A DNA stretch of 64,000 bases from Williamsia sp. CHRR-6 (GCF_018474015.1 NZ_JAHCSG010000006.1:143232-207231); one strand, 5' to 3'; counted from the stretch's first letter, positions 9,492 through 20,295 are shown. Numbers and translations: made by a program. Notes: generated by a model not told the origin, from the sequence alone.

Positions 9492-12086
9492 GTGCCTTTC
9501 GTCAACGGCGGATCCACCTCGCACGGCGAACCACGTCAGGCAGGCCCCGCGTCCGACAAGACGTCGAACGCGGGGCCTTCCCCGTCTGGTGAGACATCTG
9601 GTGCCGCAACGGATCTGGTCGCTGCGCGCAAGCAACTGCTCACCACTGCAGCCGGCGCCAAACGCGTCGATGCGCCCGCGCTACGCGAGGTGTTCGTCGA
9701 CCTCCACGACTTCTGGTTGACCACCAAGGGAGCCGAGATCGGGGTGCGCCCTGACAGCGGCTTCGCCATCGTTGCCGTGGGCGGCCTCGGTCGCCGAGAG
9801 TTGTTGCCGCACTCCGATCTCGATCTCATCCTGTTGCACGACGACATGGATCCCGAGCGCGTGGGTGAGGTGGCCGACGGACTCTGGTACCCGCTGTGGG
9901 ACGCCAACATCAAGCTCGATCACAGCGTGCGGACCGTGCCGCAGGCGTTGCAGGTGGCGGCATCAGACATGACCGCTTCCCTCGGGTTGCTCGAGGCCCG
10001 TCACATCGCCGGCGACGAGCGGCTCACCGAGCTGCTGATCAGCGGGGTGCGCACCCAGTGGCGCACCGACATTCGCACCCGGTTCCCCGAGCTCGTCGAG
10101 CAGGCCGGCGATCGCTGGCGGCGTAGCGGCGACATCGCCCACCGCGCCGAGCCCGACCTGAAGAACGGTCGCGGTGGTCTGCGCGATGTGCAGATGCTCG
10201 GCGCGCTGGCCATCGCCCAGCTGACCGACGGGATGGGCCATCTGCGGCCGGACTCGCCCGGGCGTGGGCTGCACACCGCATACGGTCGGCTGCTCGACAT
10301 GCGTACCGAACTGCACCGGATCGCCGGGCGACCACGCGAGCAGTTGCGCGCACAGGATGCCGACGAGATCGCTGCCGCGCTGCGCATCGGTGACCGGTTC
10401 GACCTCGCCCGCATCATCAGCGACAGTGCGCGGACCATCAGCTACGCCGTCGACGTGGGTCTGCGGACGGCAGGCAACGCCTTGCCGCGACGCGGTCTGT
10501 CGAAGCTGCGGCGCTCGCCGGTCCGCCGTCCCCTCGACGAAGGCGTGGTCGAGCACGCGGGGGAAGTGGTGCTGGCACGCAACGCCATCCCGTCGAAGGA
10601 CCCCGGCCTGATCCTGCGGGTGGCCAGCGCCTCGGCACGCACGGGGTTGCCCATCAGCGCTTCCACTCTGAGTCGGCTGGCCGACTACGCCCCCGAGCTA
10701 CGTGAGCCATGGCCATCGGAGGCACTGAGCGATCTGTTGGTGCTGCTGGGCACCGGCCGCCACATGGTGGCCCCGATCGAGGCGTTGGACCGGACCGGAC
10801 TGTGGGGGCGGCTGCTCCCGGAGTGGGGTGCGGTGCGTGACCTGCCGCCGCGGGACCCGATCCACACCTGGACCGTCGATCGGCACCTCGTGGAGACGGC
10901 GGCCAACGCATCGCACATGACCACCCGGGTCTCTCGGCCCGATCTGCTGGTCCTCGGCGCTCTGCTGCACGATCTGGGCAAGGGCCGAGGATCCGATCAC
11001 AGCATCGTCGGGGCCGAGCTGGCCACCCAGATCGGCAACCGCTTCGGGTTGTGGCCACAGGACGTGGCCACCCTTTCGGCGATGGTGCGTCACCACCTGT
11101 TGCTGCCGATCACCGCCACCCGGCGCGACCTCGACGACCCCGCCACCACCCGTGAGGTCATCGACACCCTCGGCGGCGACCGGCAACTGTTGGAACTGCT
11201 CGCCGCTCTGGCCGAGGCCGACTCGTTGGCGACCGGGCCGGGGGTGTGGGGTGACTGGAAGGCGTCGCTGATCGGTGATCTGGTGCGAAAGTGCCTGGCC
11301 GCCATGGATGGTGAGGAACAGCATCCCCCTGAACCCTTGACCGCCGAGCAACGCCGCCGAGCCGAGGCGGGCGGAGTGTTCGTCGGCATCGAGCCCGGTG
11401 ACGGGCAACACACCCACGTGGTCACCATGATCACCCCGGATCAGCCGGGCGCGTTGTCACGGATGGCTGGGGTGCTCTCACTCAACGGTCTGCGGTGTCG
11501 CAGCGCCGACGTGCAGGCTCATGCGGGCAGCGTCGTCAACACCTTCCGGGTGATCCCGCTCTTCGGTGACCCGCCCGATGCTGGGCTGTTGCGCCAGCAG
11601 TTGTTGCAGGCGACTGCGGGAACCCTCGACGTGGTGGCGAGAATCGATGCGAGAGAACGAGAATCGCCCATCCCGGTGGCACCGCCGCCGATTGCCGACA
11701 CCGAGGGCGCCTCGGTGGCGGTGCCTGCCCTGTTCGCCTTGGCCCCACCGCGGGTCCTGTGGTTCGACGTCCCCGACGATCCGCAGCGCCTGCACACGCG
11801 GGCGATCATGGAGGTGCGTGCTGCCGACCGGATCGGGCTGCTGTGTCGGATCGCGGCCGAGATCGAACGCCACGGCGCCACCATCGAATGGGCCAACGTG
11901 CAGACGATGGGCGGCACCGTGATCGACACCTTCTGCCTCGTCCTCGGCGAGGACAGTCCTGCGGTCCGGCAGGCGTTGGCGGCGGGGGTTCTCACGGTGG
12001 TCCCGCCACCGCAGCCGGTGTCTTCGTCTCCAGACGGGCCGACCGCATCGGGATCGAGTCGATCCGGAGTGCCCATCGGCGGGTGA
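9492..12086 (+). CDS. glnD: PII adenylyl/uridylyltransferase GlnD
   Basis: An 864-residue bifunctional enzyme that nucleotidylates PII under nitrogen limitation and reverses it. Visible are the nucleotidyltransferase motif GGLGRRELLPHSDLDL (about residues 97-112), an HD phosphohydrolase motif LLHDLGKGRGSDHS (about 490-503), and two C-terminal ACT domains (from about 640 and 770) that should sense glutamine. The GTG at 9492 is the only usual start codon before the conserved region, but its ribosome site is weak. The first 40 residues are Gly/Ser/Pro-rich, and their DNA contains a strong terminator-like hairpin (9543-9577), so the true start or the expression level may be unusual. Confidence 0.93.
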   Translation: MPFVNGGSTSHGEPRQAGPASDKTSNAGPSPSGETSGAATDLVAARKQLLTTAAGAKRVDAPALREVFVDLHDFWLTTKGAEIGVRPDSGFAIVAVGGLGRRELLPHSDLDLILLHDDMDPERVGEVADGLWYPLWDANIKLDHSVRTVPQALQVAASDMTASLGLLEARHIAGDERLTELLISGVRTQWRTDIRTRFPELVEQAGDRWRRSGDIAHRAEPDLKNGRGGLRDVQMLGALAIAQLTDGMGHLRPDSPGRGLHTAYGRLLDMRTELHRIAGRPREQLRAQDADEIAAALRIGDRFDLARIISDSARTISYAVDVGLRTAGNALPRRGLSKLRRSPVRRPLDEGVVEHAGEVVLARNAIPSKDPGLILRVASASARTGLPISASTLSRLADYAPELREPWPSEALSDLLVLLGTGRHMVAPIEALDRTGLWGRLLPEWGAVRDLPPRDPIHTWTVDRHLVETAANASHMTTRVSRPDLLVLGALLHDLGKGRGSDHSIVGAELATQIGNRFGLWPQDVATLSAMVRHHLLLPITATRRDLDDPATTREVIDTLGGDRQLLELLAALAEADSLATGPGVWGDWKASLIGDLVRKCLAAMDGEEQHPPEPLTAEQRRRAEAGGVFVGIEPGDGQHTHVVTMITPDQPGALSRMAGVLSLNGLRCRSADVQAHAGSVVNTFRVIPLFGDPPDAGLLRQQLLQATAGTLDVVARIDARERESPIPVAPPPIADTEGASVAVPALFALAPPRVLWFDVPDDPQRLHTRAIMEVRAADRIGLLCRIAAEIERHGATIEWANVQTMGGTVIDTFCLVLGEDSPAVRQALAAGVLTVVPPPQPVSSSPDGPTASGSSRSGVPIGG
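9543..9577 (+). terminator. Terminator-like hairpin between glnK and the glnD core
   Basis: GGCCCCGCGT (9543-9552) pairs with ACGCGGGGCC (9568-9577). Inside, after one mismatch, CGAC pairs with GTCG around a five-base loop, and TTCCCC follows. It lies within annotated codons 18-29 of glnD, 67 bases after the glnK stop, and may reduce transcription of glnD relative to amtB-glnK. Confidence 0.6.
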
Positions 12087-12120
12087 GCCGCGGCGCCGGG
12101 GCCTGCGGATCCGGTGCGGA

Positions 12121-12126
12121 TAGGGT
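12121..12126 (+). promoter_or_regulatory. Candidate -10 box of ffh
   Basis: TAGGGT ends exactly six bases before the ffh ATG, which predicts a leaderless transcript starting at or next to the start codon. Confidence 0.5.
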
Positions 12127-12132
12127 GGGGGC

Positions 12133-13683
<1,551 letters not shown>

Positions 13684-13722
13684 GATCTGCCGCGAATGCG
13701 GTTGCCGCAGAGGAGGTTCGGC

Positions 13723-14841
13723 GTGGATCAACTGCACATCCGGGGTCGAGTTCCCGGGCTGGGGAAGGTGGTCCCGGACTCCGAACTGCGTGGCCTCGAT
13801 TCCGTCGAGGATCGTGACGTGGAGCTGTGGATCGCCGACGGCGTCGTCGTCGAGGGGCCGCTGCCGGATGCGGTGACCGTGGCCGACGGCGGGTGGATCG
13901 TGCCAGGTCTGGTCGACGCCCACAACCACGTCGGAATCGCCCCGGGGATGGGGGTGACCATCGAGCAGGCGCGCGCGTTCGCAGCCGCCGATGCACGCGC
14001 GGGTGCCCTGCTGATCCGCGAGGTCGGCTCACCGGTGGACACTCATCCCCTCGACGGCGACCCCGGTGGGCCGGTGCTCGTGCGGGCAGGCAGACACATC
14101 GCCCGTCGCAAGCGGTACCTGCGCGACTACGGCGTCGAACTCGAGCACCCGGATGCGCTGGCGGCCGAGGTCCGAACCCAAGCTCGGGCCGGTGACGGAT
14201 GGGTGAAGCTGGTGGGGGACTGGATCGATCGTGACATCGGCGATCTCGCTCCGCTGTGGACCGACGATCAGCTGGTCGCGGCCGTGGCGGCCGCGCACGA
14301 CGAGGGTGCTCGGATCACCGCCCACATCTTCGGCACCGACGCCTTGCACGGGGCCATCGCGGCAGGCGTCGACTGCATCGAACACGGCACCGGCCTGACC
14401 GATGATCTCATCGAGCAGCTGGCCACCAAACGAATCGCACTGGTGCCGACCATGATCCAGGTGGAGAACTTTCCCTCGATCGCCGAGGGCGCCGATCGGT
14501 TCCCGACCTACGCCGCGCACATGCGCGCGCTGCACGCCGGGGCTCCAGCCGTGTTCGCCGCTGCGGTCGAGGCGGGGGTGCAGGTGTTCGCCGGCACCGA
14601 CGCGGGCGGTTTCGTCGAGCACGGTCGCATCGTCGACGAGGTGGCGGCGTTGGCTGGACTGGGCTGGGGCGCCACCGGTGCGCTGGCCGCGGCGACCGTC
14701 GCCGCTCGGCGATGGTTGTCGGCGGGACGGTGCGAGGTGGGGGATCGGGCCGACCTGCTGGTGCTCGCCGCCGACCCTCGCATCGACATCGCGGCTCTGC
14801 GGGCACCGGTCGCCGTGGTGTGTGGAGGCGTCGTCCTCTGA
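13723..14841 (+). CDS. Amidohydrolase family protein
   Basis: A 372-residue metal-dependent hydrolase of the amidohydrolase superfamily. The first metal motif HxH is in VDAHNHVG (His67, His69). Later candidate metal or catalytic residues are the His in ITAHIFGTDALHG and CIEHGTG and the Asp in FAGTDAGG. The layout resembles imidazolonepropionase- or prolidase-like members, but the substrate cannot be inferred. The GTG start has an AGGAGG site (13711-13716) six bases upstream; an in-frame ATG at 13696 overlaps the region before that site. It follows ffh by 39 bases and may share its transcript. A hairpin spans its stop codon. Confidence 0.85.
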   Translation: MDQLHIRGRVPGLGKVVPDSELRGLDSVEDRDVELWIADGVVVEGPLPDAVTVADGGWIVPGLVDAHNHVGIAPGMGVTIEQARAFAAADARAGALLIREVGSPVDTHPLDGDPGGPVLVRAGRHIARRKRYLRDYGVELEHPDALAAEVRTQARAGDGWVKLVGDWIDRDIGDLAPLWTDDQLVAAVAAAHDEGARITAHIFGTDALHGAIAAGVDCIEHGTGLTDDLIEQLATKRIALVPTMIQVENFPSIAEGADRFPTYAAHMRALHAGAPAVFAAAVEAGVQVFAGTDAGGFVEHGRIVDEVAALAGLGWGATGALAAATVAARRWLSAGRCEVGDRADLLVLAADPRIDIAALRAPVAVVCGGVVL

Positions 14842-14845
14842 CGCC
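14827..14845 (+). terminator. Hairpin spanning the amidohydrolase stop codon
   Basis: GGCGTC (14827-14832) pairs with GACGCC (14840-14845) across a seven-base loop; the TGA stop is at 14839-14841. A modest intrinsic terminator ahead of the rpsP promoter is plausible. Confidence 0.4.
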
Positions 14846-14872
14846 GATGGTCCACTGCGCCGCCGTCGCGAT

Positions 14873-14902
14873 TTCACGGTGCTCGGGCGGCTCTGGCACA
14901 AT
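14873..14902 (+). promoter_or_regulatory. Candidate promoter of the rpsP operon
   Basis: -35 TTCACG (14873-14878) and extended -10 TGGCACAAT (hexamer 14897-14902) are separated by 18 bases. The -35 is embedded in CGATTTC, shared with the rplS and rpsB promoters. The predicted start leaves a leader of roughly 120 bases. Confidence 0.5.
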
Positions 14903-14970
14903 CAGACCCTGGTTCGTCGGCACCGGTTCCGTACCGCCCGACGGTCACACCACCTCAAGCAGCAAAACCG

Positions 14971-14992
14971 GGCCCACCACACCGGGTGGGCC
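14971..14992 (+). ncRNA. Strong stem-loop in the rpsP leader
   Basis: GGCCCACC (14971-14978) pairs perfectly with GGTGGGCC (14985-14992) around a six-base loop, ending 35 bases before the rpsP ATG. It could be an attenuator, a protein-binding leader or a processing site; no known leader family was recognised. Confidence 0.5.
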
Positions 14993-15027
14993 GCTGAATT
15001 GCGCAGTGACCACTGAGAGAAGAAGTC

Positions 15028-15510
15028 ATGGCCGTCAAGATCAAGCTCACCCGCCTCGGCAAGATTCGCACCCCGCAGTACCGGATCGTCGTCGCCGACG
15101 CCCGCACCCGTCGTGATGGCCGCGCCATCGAGACCATCGGCAAGTACCACCCCAAGGAAGAGCCGTCGCTCATCGAGATCGATTCCGAGCGCGCCCAGTA
15201 CTGGTTGAGCGTAGGTGCCCAGCCCACCGAGCCCGTTGCTGCGCTGCTCAAGGTGACCGGTGACTGGCAGAAGTTCAAGGGCCTCCCCGGCGCCGAGGGC
15301 ACCCTGAAGGTCAAGGAGCCCAAGCCCAGCAAGCTCGACCTGTTCAATGCCGCGCTCGCCGCCGCCGACAACGAGCCGGTCGCCGAGGCCACCACCCCCA
15401 AGAAGAAGGCCGCCAAGAAGGCCGACGGTCCTGCCGCTGACGCCACCGACGCTCCCGCCGAGACCGCCGCCGAGGCGCCCGCAGCTGCGGAGACCGAGGC
15501 CGGCGCGTGA
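15028..15510 (+). CDS. rpsP: 30S ribosomal protein S16
   Basis: A 160-residue S16, a primary-assembly component of the 30S subunit. The conserved N-terminal core is [13 protein letters not shown] and [19 protein letters not shown], followed by GKYHPKEEP. After about residue 110 there is an Ala/Lys/Pro/Glu-rich C-terminal extension, as seen in other Mycobacteriales S16 proteins and absent from the E. coli protein. It heads the operon rpsP-khpA-rimM-trmD; its stop overlaps the next start (GTGA). A promoter with a long structured leader lies upstream. Confidence 0.97.
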   Translation: MAVKIKLTRLGKIRTPQYRIVVADARTRRDGRAIETIGKYHPKEEPSLIEIDSERAQYWLSVGAQPTEPVAALLKVTGDWQKFKGLPGAEGTLKVKEPKPSKLDLFNAALAAADNEPVAEATTPKKKAAKKADGPAADATDAPAETAAEAPAAAETEAGA

Positions 15511-15749
15511 GTGCTGTGGTCGCCGACGCCGTCGAGCACCTCGTGCGCGGCATCGTCGCCAACCCCGACGACGTGTCGGTCGAGATGATCACCGGTCGCC
15601 GCGGGCGGCTGGTCGAGGTGCACGTGCACCCCGACGACCTGGGCAAGGTGATCGGGCGTGGCGGTCGCACGGCGACCGCGCTGCGCACCTTGGTCGCCGG
15701 TATCGGTGGTCGTGGTCTTCGCCTCGACATCGTCGACACCGATCGCTGA
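15507..15749 (+). CDS. khpA: KH-domain RNA-binding protein (KhpA/YlqC family)
   Basis: An 80-residue, single KH-domain protein. The GxxG RNA-binding loop is in [15 protein letters not shown] (about residues 48-62). Members associate with many RNAs and, in firmicutes, act with KhpB/Jag. The GTG start overlaps the rpsP TGA, so translation is coupled to S16. Position between rpsP and rimM is strongly conserved in Gram-positive bacteria and supports a role linked to ribosome assembly or small RNAs. Confidence 0.93.
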   Translation: MSAVVADAVEHLVRGIVANPDDVSVEMITGRRGRLVEVHVHPDDLGKVIGRGGRTATALRTLVAGIGGRGLRLDIVDTDR

Positions 15750-15762
15750 CCTGATCGCCCCG

Positions 15763-16278
15763 ATGGACCTTGTCGTCGGACGAGTGGTCAAATCCCATGG
15801 CGTCCGAGGCGAGGTGGTCGTCGACGTGCGTACCGACGACCCTGACACCCGTTTCGCGGTGGGTTCACGCTTGCGAGGCCGCCTCCCCAAAGGCCGCGGT
15901 GAGAGCGAATACGTGGTCGAGTCGGCCCGCGACCACAGCGGTCGGCTGTTGCTGGCGTTGGCCGGGATCGATGATCGCGCCCGCGCCGACGACCTGCGGG
16001 GGCTGCTGTTCCTCATCGACAGCGCCGCCGTGGATTCCGGCGACGATCCCGACGAGTTCTACGACCACGAACTCGAGGGCGTCGCCGTCACCACCCGAGT
16101 CGGCGACGCGGTGGGTGTGGTCGCTGAGATTCTGCACCTGCCCGGTGGCGACACGCTGGTGGTGAAGACCGACGCCGGGGCCGAGATCCTCGTCCCCTTC
16201 GTCACCGAGATCGTCCCGATCGTGTCGACGAGCGGCATCGTCATCGATCCACCCGACGGACTACTCGAGCTGCAGTGA
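15763..16278 (+). CDS. rimM: 16S rRNA processing protein RimM
   Basis: A 171-residue ribosome maturation factor that binds S19 and helps assemble the 30S head. The N-terminal beta-barrel begins [20 protein letters not shown], and the C-terminal PRC-barrel region contains [11 protein letters not shown] and [10 protein letters not shown]. The ATG at 15763, 13 bases after the KH gene stop, gives the family N terminus. The stop overlaps the start of trmD. It belongs to the rpsP operon. Confidence 0.95.
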   Translation: MDLVVGRVVKSHGVRGEVVVDVRTDDPDTRFAVGSRLRGRLPKGRGESEYVVESARDHSGRLLLALAGIDDRARADDLRGLLFLIDSAAVDSGDDPDEFYDHELEGVAVTTRVGDAVGVVAEILHLPGGDTLVVKTDAGAEILVPFVTEIVPIVSTSGIVIDPPDGLLELQ

Positions 16279-16997
16279 CAGCCGGCCCGGTCATGCGGAT
16301 CGACGTGGTCAGCATCTTCACCGACTACCTCGCGCCGCTGCGGATGGCGTTGCTCGGTCGGGCCATAGACCGCGGGATCATCACCCTCGACATCCATGAC
16401 CTACGCGATTGGACCCACGATGTGCATCGTGCGGTCGACGATTCGCCCTACGGCGGTGGGCCCGGCATGGTCATGCGTCCCCAGGTGTGGGGCGAGTGCC
16501 TCGACGAGGTGTGCCCCGACGACGCGCTGCTGGTGGTGCCCACGCCCGCAGGCGAACCGTTCACCCAGCGGGTTGCCGAGGAGTTCAGCACCGAGTCGCA
16601 CCTGGTGTTCGCCTGCGGCCGCTACGAGGGCATCGACCAGCGTGTCATCGACGACACCGCGACCCGGGCGCGCGTTCGGGAGGTCTCGATCGGCGACTAT
16701 GTGTTGATCGGCGGCGAGGTGGCGTGTGTGGCGATGATCGAGGCCTCGGTCCGACTCATCGACGGCGTGCTGGGCAACAAGGCGTCACACCAACAGGATT
16801 CGTTCTCCGACGGTCTGCTCGAGGGGCCGTGCTACACCCGTCCCGAGGTGTGGCGCGGTCACGCCGTGCCCCCGGTCCTGCTCAGCGGCGATCACGCCGC
16901 CATCGACAGCTGGCGGCGTGAGCAGGCGCGTGCGCGCACCGCGCTGCGACGCCCCGATCTGATCGAACGCCTGCAGGCGGAGTCGGGCGAATCCTGA
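16275..16997 (+). CDS. trmD: tRNA (guanine-N1)-methyltransferase TrmD
   Basis: A 240-residue SPOUT methyltransferase that makes m1G37 in tRNAs reading CNN codons and so prevents frameshifting. Conserved features include [28 protein letters not shown] with the knot region [13 protein letters not shown], and [16 protein letters not shown]. The GTG at 16275 overlaps the rimM stop. An ATG six codons later (16293) gives MRIDVVSIF, the usual family start, and is an equally good choice. Last gene of the rpsP operon. Confidence 0.95.
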   Translation: MTAGPVMRIDVVSIFTDYLAPLRMALLGRAIDRGIITLDIHDLRDWTHDVHRAVDDSPYGGGPGMVMRPQVWGECLDEVCPDDALLVVPTPAGEPFTQRVAEEFSTESHLVFACGRYEGIDQRVIDDTATRARVREVSIGDYVLIGGEVACVAMIEASVRLIDGVLGNKASHQQDSFSDGLLEGPCYTRPEVWRGHAVPPVLLSGDHAAIDSWRREQARARTALRRPDLIERLQAESGES

Positions 16998-17056
16998 TCG
17001 GTCCATCGACCGTGCGGCCCGGTACCAACCTGACCTCGCACGATGGGTCGGCGGTT

Positions 17057-17062
17057 TAACCT
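17057..17062 (+). promoter_or_regulatory. Candidate -10 box of the membrane protein gene at 17069
   Basis: TAACCT ends six bases before the ATG, predicting a leaderless transcript independent of trmD. Confidence 0.45.
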
Positions 17063-17068
17063 GGACAC

Positions 17069-18070
17069 ATGCATCACTGGTACACCAACGACATCGTCGG
17101 TGCCGGTCGTCTGCCCCTGCTGTTCTTCTTTGTGGGCTTCATCGGCGGATTCCTCGTGACGCGAGTGAGCGTGCGGCTGATCCGCGCCGAGGTGCGTTGG
17201 TGGTTCGGCAACGTCAGCGCCGGACAAACCCATATCCATCACATGGTCTTCGGAGTGGTGCTCTCGTTGGTCTCGGGGGTGTCGTTGATCGCGGTGTCGA
17301 TCACCGGTTCCCAGGCCACGCTGTCGGTGCTCAGTTGTGCCTTTGGGATCGGTGCCGCGCTGGTGCTCGACGAGTTCGCGCTCATCTTCTATCTGCGTGA
17401 TGTCTACTGGGCCGAGGAGGGTCGCGCGTCGGTGGATGCGGTCTTCGCCGCGCTCGGGGCAACGGGCATGGTGCTCTTGGGTTTTCGTCCGATGGAGCTG
17501 TTCGAGCTGTCGGCGTTCGGGCCCGATGCTCCGCTGGTGGAGGTGGTCGTTGGGCTGGTCTTCGCCGCGGTCGGGATCGGGTTGGCGGCCGTGGTACTCG
17601 TCAAGGGCAAGATCTGGACAGGTCTGATCGGGATCTTCTTCTGGCCGCTGCTGGTCGTGGGTGCCCTGCGCATGGCACGCCCAGGCTCACCCTGGGCCCG
17701 ATGGCGCTACACCAACCGGCCCAGGCGAATGCAGCGCGCGCTGCGGCGCGAGCGCCGAATCCGACGTCCGGTGATCCGGGCGAAGATCTACCTGCAGGAC
17801 CTGATGGCCGGACGACCCGATGTTCCGCACGTCAAGGCCGCAGCCGAGGCAATGCTCGACGAGGTGGTGCACGCAGCACCGCCGCCCCCGCACGATCTGC
17901 CGCGAGTGTTCGGCCCGTCGCGGGCCTGGGCCCGCCCCGCCGATGCCGCACGCGTGGAGGCCTCCCCCGACCCAGTGGGGTCGGCCACGGGTGTCGTCGA
18001 CCCGCGCGGGGACTCGCCGACGGCCGAGCAGTCCATCGATCGACACCGGGATCCGGCCTCGCGCCGCTGA
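17069..18070 (+). CDS. Integral membrane protein of unknown function
   Basis: A 333-residue protein not recognised as any characterised family. Residues 14-210 hold about six hydrophobic helices. Between the first two is GQTHIHHMVFG (His55, His57, His58). At the end of a later helix is LDEFALIFYLRDVYWAEEG, rich in Asp, Glu, Trp and Tyr. This set could bind metal, but that is inference. The C-terminal third is Arg-rich, then Pro/Asp-rich and probably cytoplasmic. It stands alone between trmD and rplS with its own predicted promoter. Confidence 0.8.
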   Translation: MHHWYTNDIVGAGRLPLLFFFVGFIGGFLVTRVSVRLIRAEVRWWFGNVSAGQTHIHHMVFGVVLSLVSGVSLIAVSITGSQATLSVLSCAFGIGAALVLDEFALIFYLRDVYWAEEGRASVDAVFAALGATGMVLLGFRPMELFELSAFGPDAPLVEVVVGLVFAAVGIGLAAVVLVKGKIWTGLIGIFFWPLLVVGALRMARPGSPWARWRYTNRPRRMQRALRRERRIRRPVIRAKIYLQDLMAGRPDVPHVKAAAEAMLDEVVHAAPPPPHDLPRVFGPSRAWARPADAARVEASPDPVGSATGVVDPRGDSPTAEQSIDRHRDPASRR

Positions 18071-18088
18071 CGGCCGCGGTTCGACGAT

Positions 18089-18117
18089 TTCGTCTGGTGT
18101 GGCTGATCTGGCACAAT
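18089..18117 (+). promoter_or_regulatory. Candidate promoter of rplS
   Basis: -35 TTCGTC (18089-18094), 17-base spacer, -10 TGGCACAAT (hexamer 18112-18117). The CGATTTCGTC block is identical to that in the rpsB promoter. The leader to rplS is about 150 bases. Within it CGTGGG (18118-18123) can pair with CCCACG (18175-18180) and GCACG (18187-18191) with CGTGC (18204-18208). Confidence 0.5.
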
Positions 18118-18273
18118 CGTGGGGTTGCCGCTCGCCCTTGTCGATTGCAGATCCGTTCAAGGCGCCGCGACCGACCCACGACCTGAGCACGAACCGGTCG
18201 AACCGTGCCGCCCTTCCAGGCGCCGGCCGCCAGGTTCCTCTGTTCCCAGTGAGAATCAGATAGGACTCCGAAG

Positions 18274-18615
18274 ATGAACACCCTGGACTTCCTCGACCAG
18301 CAGTCGTTGCGTGACGACATTCCCGACTTCCGCCCCGGCGACACCCTCGACGTCCACGTCAAGGTCATCGAGGGTTCCAAGGAGCGCGTCCAGGTGTTCA
18401 AGGGCGTCGTCATCCGACGTCAGGGCGGCGGCCTGCGCGAGACCTTCACCGTGCGCAAGGTGTCCTTCGGTGTCGGCGTGGAGCGCACCTTCCCAGTGCA
18501 CAGCCCCACCCTGGCCAAGGTCGATGTCGTCACCCGCGGTGATGTGCGCCGCGCCAAGCTGTACTACTTGCGTGATCTGCGTGGTAAAGCCGCAAAGATC
18601 AAGGAAAAGCGCTGA
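18274..18615 (+). CDS. rplS: 50S ribosomal protein L19
   Basis: A 113-residue L19, which sits at the subunit interface of the ribosome. Conserved stretches are [58 protein letters not shown] and the C-terminal [20 protein letters not shown]. It has its own promoter with a long structured leader and no tight coupling to trmD, unlike E. coli, where rplS is the last gene of the rpsP operon. lepB follows with a separate promoter. Confidence 0.98.
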   Translation: MNTLDFLDQQSLRDDIPDFRPGDTLDVHVKVIEGSKERVQVFKGVVIRRQGGGLRETFTVRKVSFGVGVERTFPVHSPTLAKVDVVTRGDVRRAKLYYLRDLRGKAAKIKEKR

Positions 18616-18671
18616 TTCGGACCTGTTCGGTCGGCTCGAGTCCGGCCGGTCGGTCGTCCTCGATCGTCCTC

Positions 18672-18677
18672 TAGGCT
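18672..18677 (+). promoter_or_regulatory. Candidate -10 box of lepB
   Basis: TAGGCT ends exactly six bases before the GTG start of lepB, predicting a leaderless mRNA. Confidence 0.5.
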
Positions 18678-18683
18678 GGTCGA

Positions 18684-19556
18684 GTGCCACAGACTCCGCG
18701 CCCCAATCCCGCCGACGACGAATCCCGTGGCCTCGGTGATCGGTCCTCCTCCACCGAGCCGGAAGCGCCGGATGCAGCGGGTGCCACACCCTGGCGGACC
18801 AAGGCAGACGTATCCGCCAGCGGCGGGTCTTCGTCGTCGGCGCGGTCGTTCCTGCGGGAGACGGCGATCATCATCATCAGCGTCCTGGTGCTCACCTGGG
18901 TGTTGCAGACCTTCGTCGGTCGGCAGTACGTGATCCCGTCGGAATCGATGGAGAACACCCTGCGCGGCTGCGCCGGATGCACCAACGATCGCATCGTGAT
19001 CGACAAGCTGACCTACCGGTTCAGCGACCCCGAGCCGGGCGACGTCGTGGTGTTCAAGGCCCCGACCCGGTCCTGGGATTCACAGTGGACCTCACCACGA
19101 TCGAAGAACACGGTCATTCGTGGCCTACAGGATGTGTTGTCCTGGTTCGGGTTTGCGCCGCCCGACGAGAACGACCTCGTCAAACGCGTCATCGCGACCG
19201 GCGGGCAGACCGTCGAGTGCGACAACGCGGACAGCAAAGGCGTCACGGTCAACGGCAAACCCCTCGACGAGCCCTACATCGACCGTGCGCTGCAACAAAA
19301 GGACTCCTTCGCCACCGACCCCGCGTCGAATCGGACGACCAGTTGCCTCGGACCGAATTTCGGGCCGATCACAGTCCCCAAGGGTCATGTCTGGGTGATG
19401 GGCGACAACCGCGGCAACTCGGCCGACTCCCGCTTCCACATCTCCGACGAGCTGATGGGCACCGTGCCGATCGGCAACATCCGCGGCAAGGTGCGCTTCA
19501 TCATCTACCCGTTCTCACGGCTCGGTGGGGTGGGCTCGCACAACCCCCAGCGGTAG
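18684..19556 (+). CDS. lepB: Type I signal peptidase LepB
   Basis: A 290-residue membrane peptidase that removes signal peptides from exported proteins. A polar cytoplasmic N terminus of about 57 residues precedes one transmembrane helix ([20 protein letters not shown]). The catalytic Ser is Ser88 in [10 protein letters not shown] and the general base is Lys167 in [12 protein letters not shown]. Box E is [14 protein letters not shown] Cys pair (CAGC) after the Ser motif could form a disulphide. It lies in the conserved rplS-lepB-rnhB order, with rnhB seven bases downstream. Confidence 0.96.
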   Translation: MPQTPRPNPADDESRGLGDRSSSTEPEAPDAAGATPWRTKADVSASGGSSSSARSFLRETAIIIISVLVLTWVLQTFVGRQYVIPSESMENTLRGCAGCTNDRIVIDKLTYRFSDPEPGDVVVFKAPTRSWDSQWTSPRSKNTVIRGLQDVLSWFGFAPPDENDLVKRVIATGGQTVECDNADSKGVTVNGKPLDEPYIDRALQQKDSFATDPASNRTTSCLGPNFGPITVPKGHVWVMGDNRGNSADSRFHISDELMGTVPIGNIRGKVRFIIYPFSRLGGVGSHNPQR

Positions 19557-19563
19557 GCCTCTG

Positions 19564-20238
19564 GTGTACGCGAGCAGTCGGTGGCCACCACGCGCGCCGG
19601 TTCGGCGCGCGGGCGGCCTGAGAACCTTCGAGTTCGCGCTGAGCAACTCCGGGCTCGGTCCGGTGGCCGGTGTGGATGAGGCCGGACGCGGCGCGTGCGC
19701 CGGGCCGCTGGTGGTGGCCGCATGCGTCCTCAAACCCGCGCAGCTGCGGTCGCTGGCCGATCTCGACGACTCCAAGCGACTCGGTGAGGCGACCCGAGAG
19801 CGGCTGTACACCTCGGTGATCCGGCACGCCGTGGCCACCAGCGTGGTGGTCATCGAGGCCGACGAGGTCGACCGGATCGGCGTCCACGTGGCCAACATCG
19901 AAGGCATGCGCCGGGCGGTCGCGACGCTCGCGGTGGCGCCGGGGTATGTGCTGTCCGACGGATTCGCTGTGCCCGGACTGACCGCGCCGTCGCTGCCGGT
20001 CATCGGCGGCGACGGCGCGGCTGCCTGCATCGCAGCCGCCAGCATCCTGGCCAAGGTGACACGAGATCGGATCATGGTCGCCATGGACGACGAGCTTCCG
20101 GGCTATCACTTCGCGGTGCACAAGGGGTACAGCACCGCGCTGCACATGTCGGCCCTCGACGAACTCGGCCCATCGGTTCAGCATCGGATGTCGTATCGGA
20201 ACGTGGCGCAGCGTGCGCAACCGCAACGCGCGCGATGA
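19564..20238 (+). CDS. rnhB: Ribonuclease HII
   Basis: A 224-residue type 2 RNase H that cleaves RNA in RNA-DNA hybrids and at misincorporated ribonucleotides. The catalytic acidic motif is [17 protein letters not shown], with further acidic residues in DLDDSKRL and [11 protein letters not shown]. The GTG at 19564 is chosen because it keeps the WPPR segment common to mycobacterial homologues and starts after the lepB stop; an in-frame start at 19525 would overlap lepB. Probably co-transcribed with lepB. Confidence 0.93.
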   Translation: MYASSRWPPRAPVRRAGGLRTFEFALSNSGLGPVAGVDEAGRGACAGPLVVAACVLKPAQLRSLADLDDSKRLGEATRERLYTSVIRHAVATSVVVIEADEVDRIGVHVANIEGMRRAVATLAVAPGYVLSDGFAVPGLTAPSLPVIGGDGAAACIAAASILAKVTRDRIMVAMDDELPGYHFAVHKGYSTALHMSALDELGPSVQHRMSYRNVAQRAQPQRAR

Positions 20239-20289
20239 GACGCGGTCCGAGGTTGCCTCACCCGGTGAGTGTGCGGTCCGACGGGTGAC

Positions 20290-20295
20290 TAGGCT
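20290..20295 (+). promoter_or_regulatory. Candidate -10 box of the DUF2469 gene
   Basis: TAGGCT ends six bases before the ATG at 20302, predicting a leaderless transcript. It is the same hexamer and spacing as in front of lepB. Confidence 0.5.

Noticed and set aside
16999..17012. Terminator after trmD
   Set aside because: Only a 5-bp stem (CGGTC/GACCG) with no extension; too weak to call.
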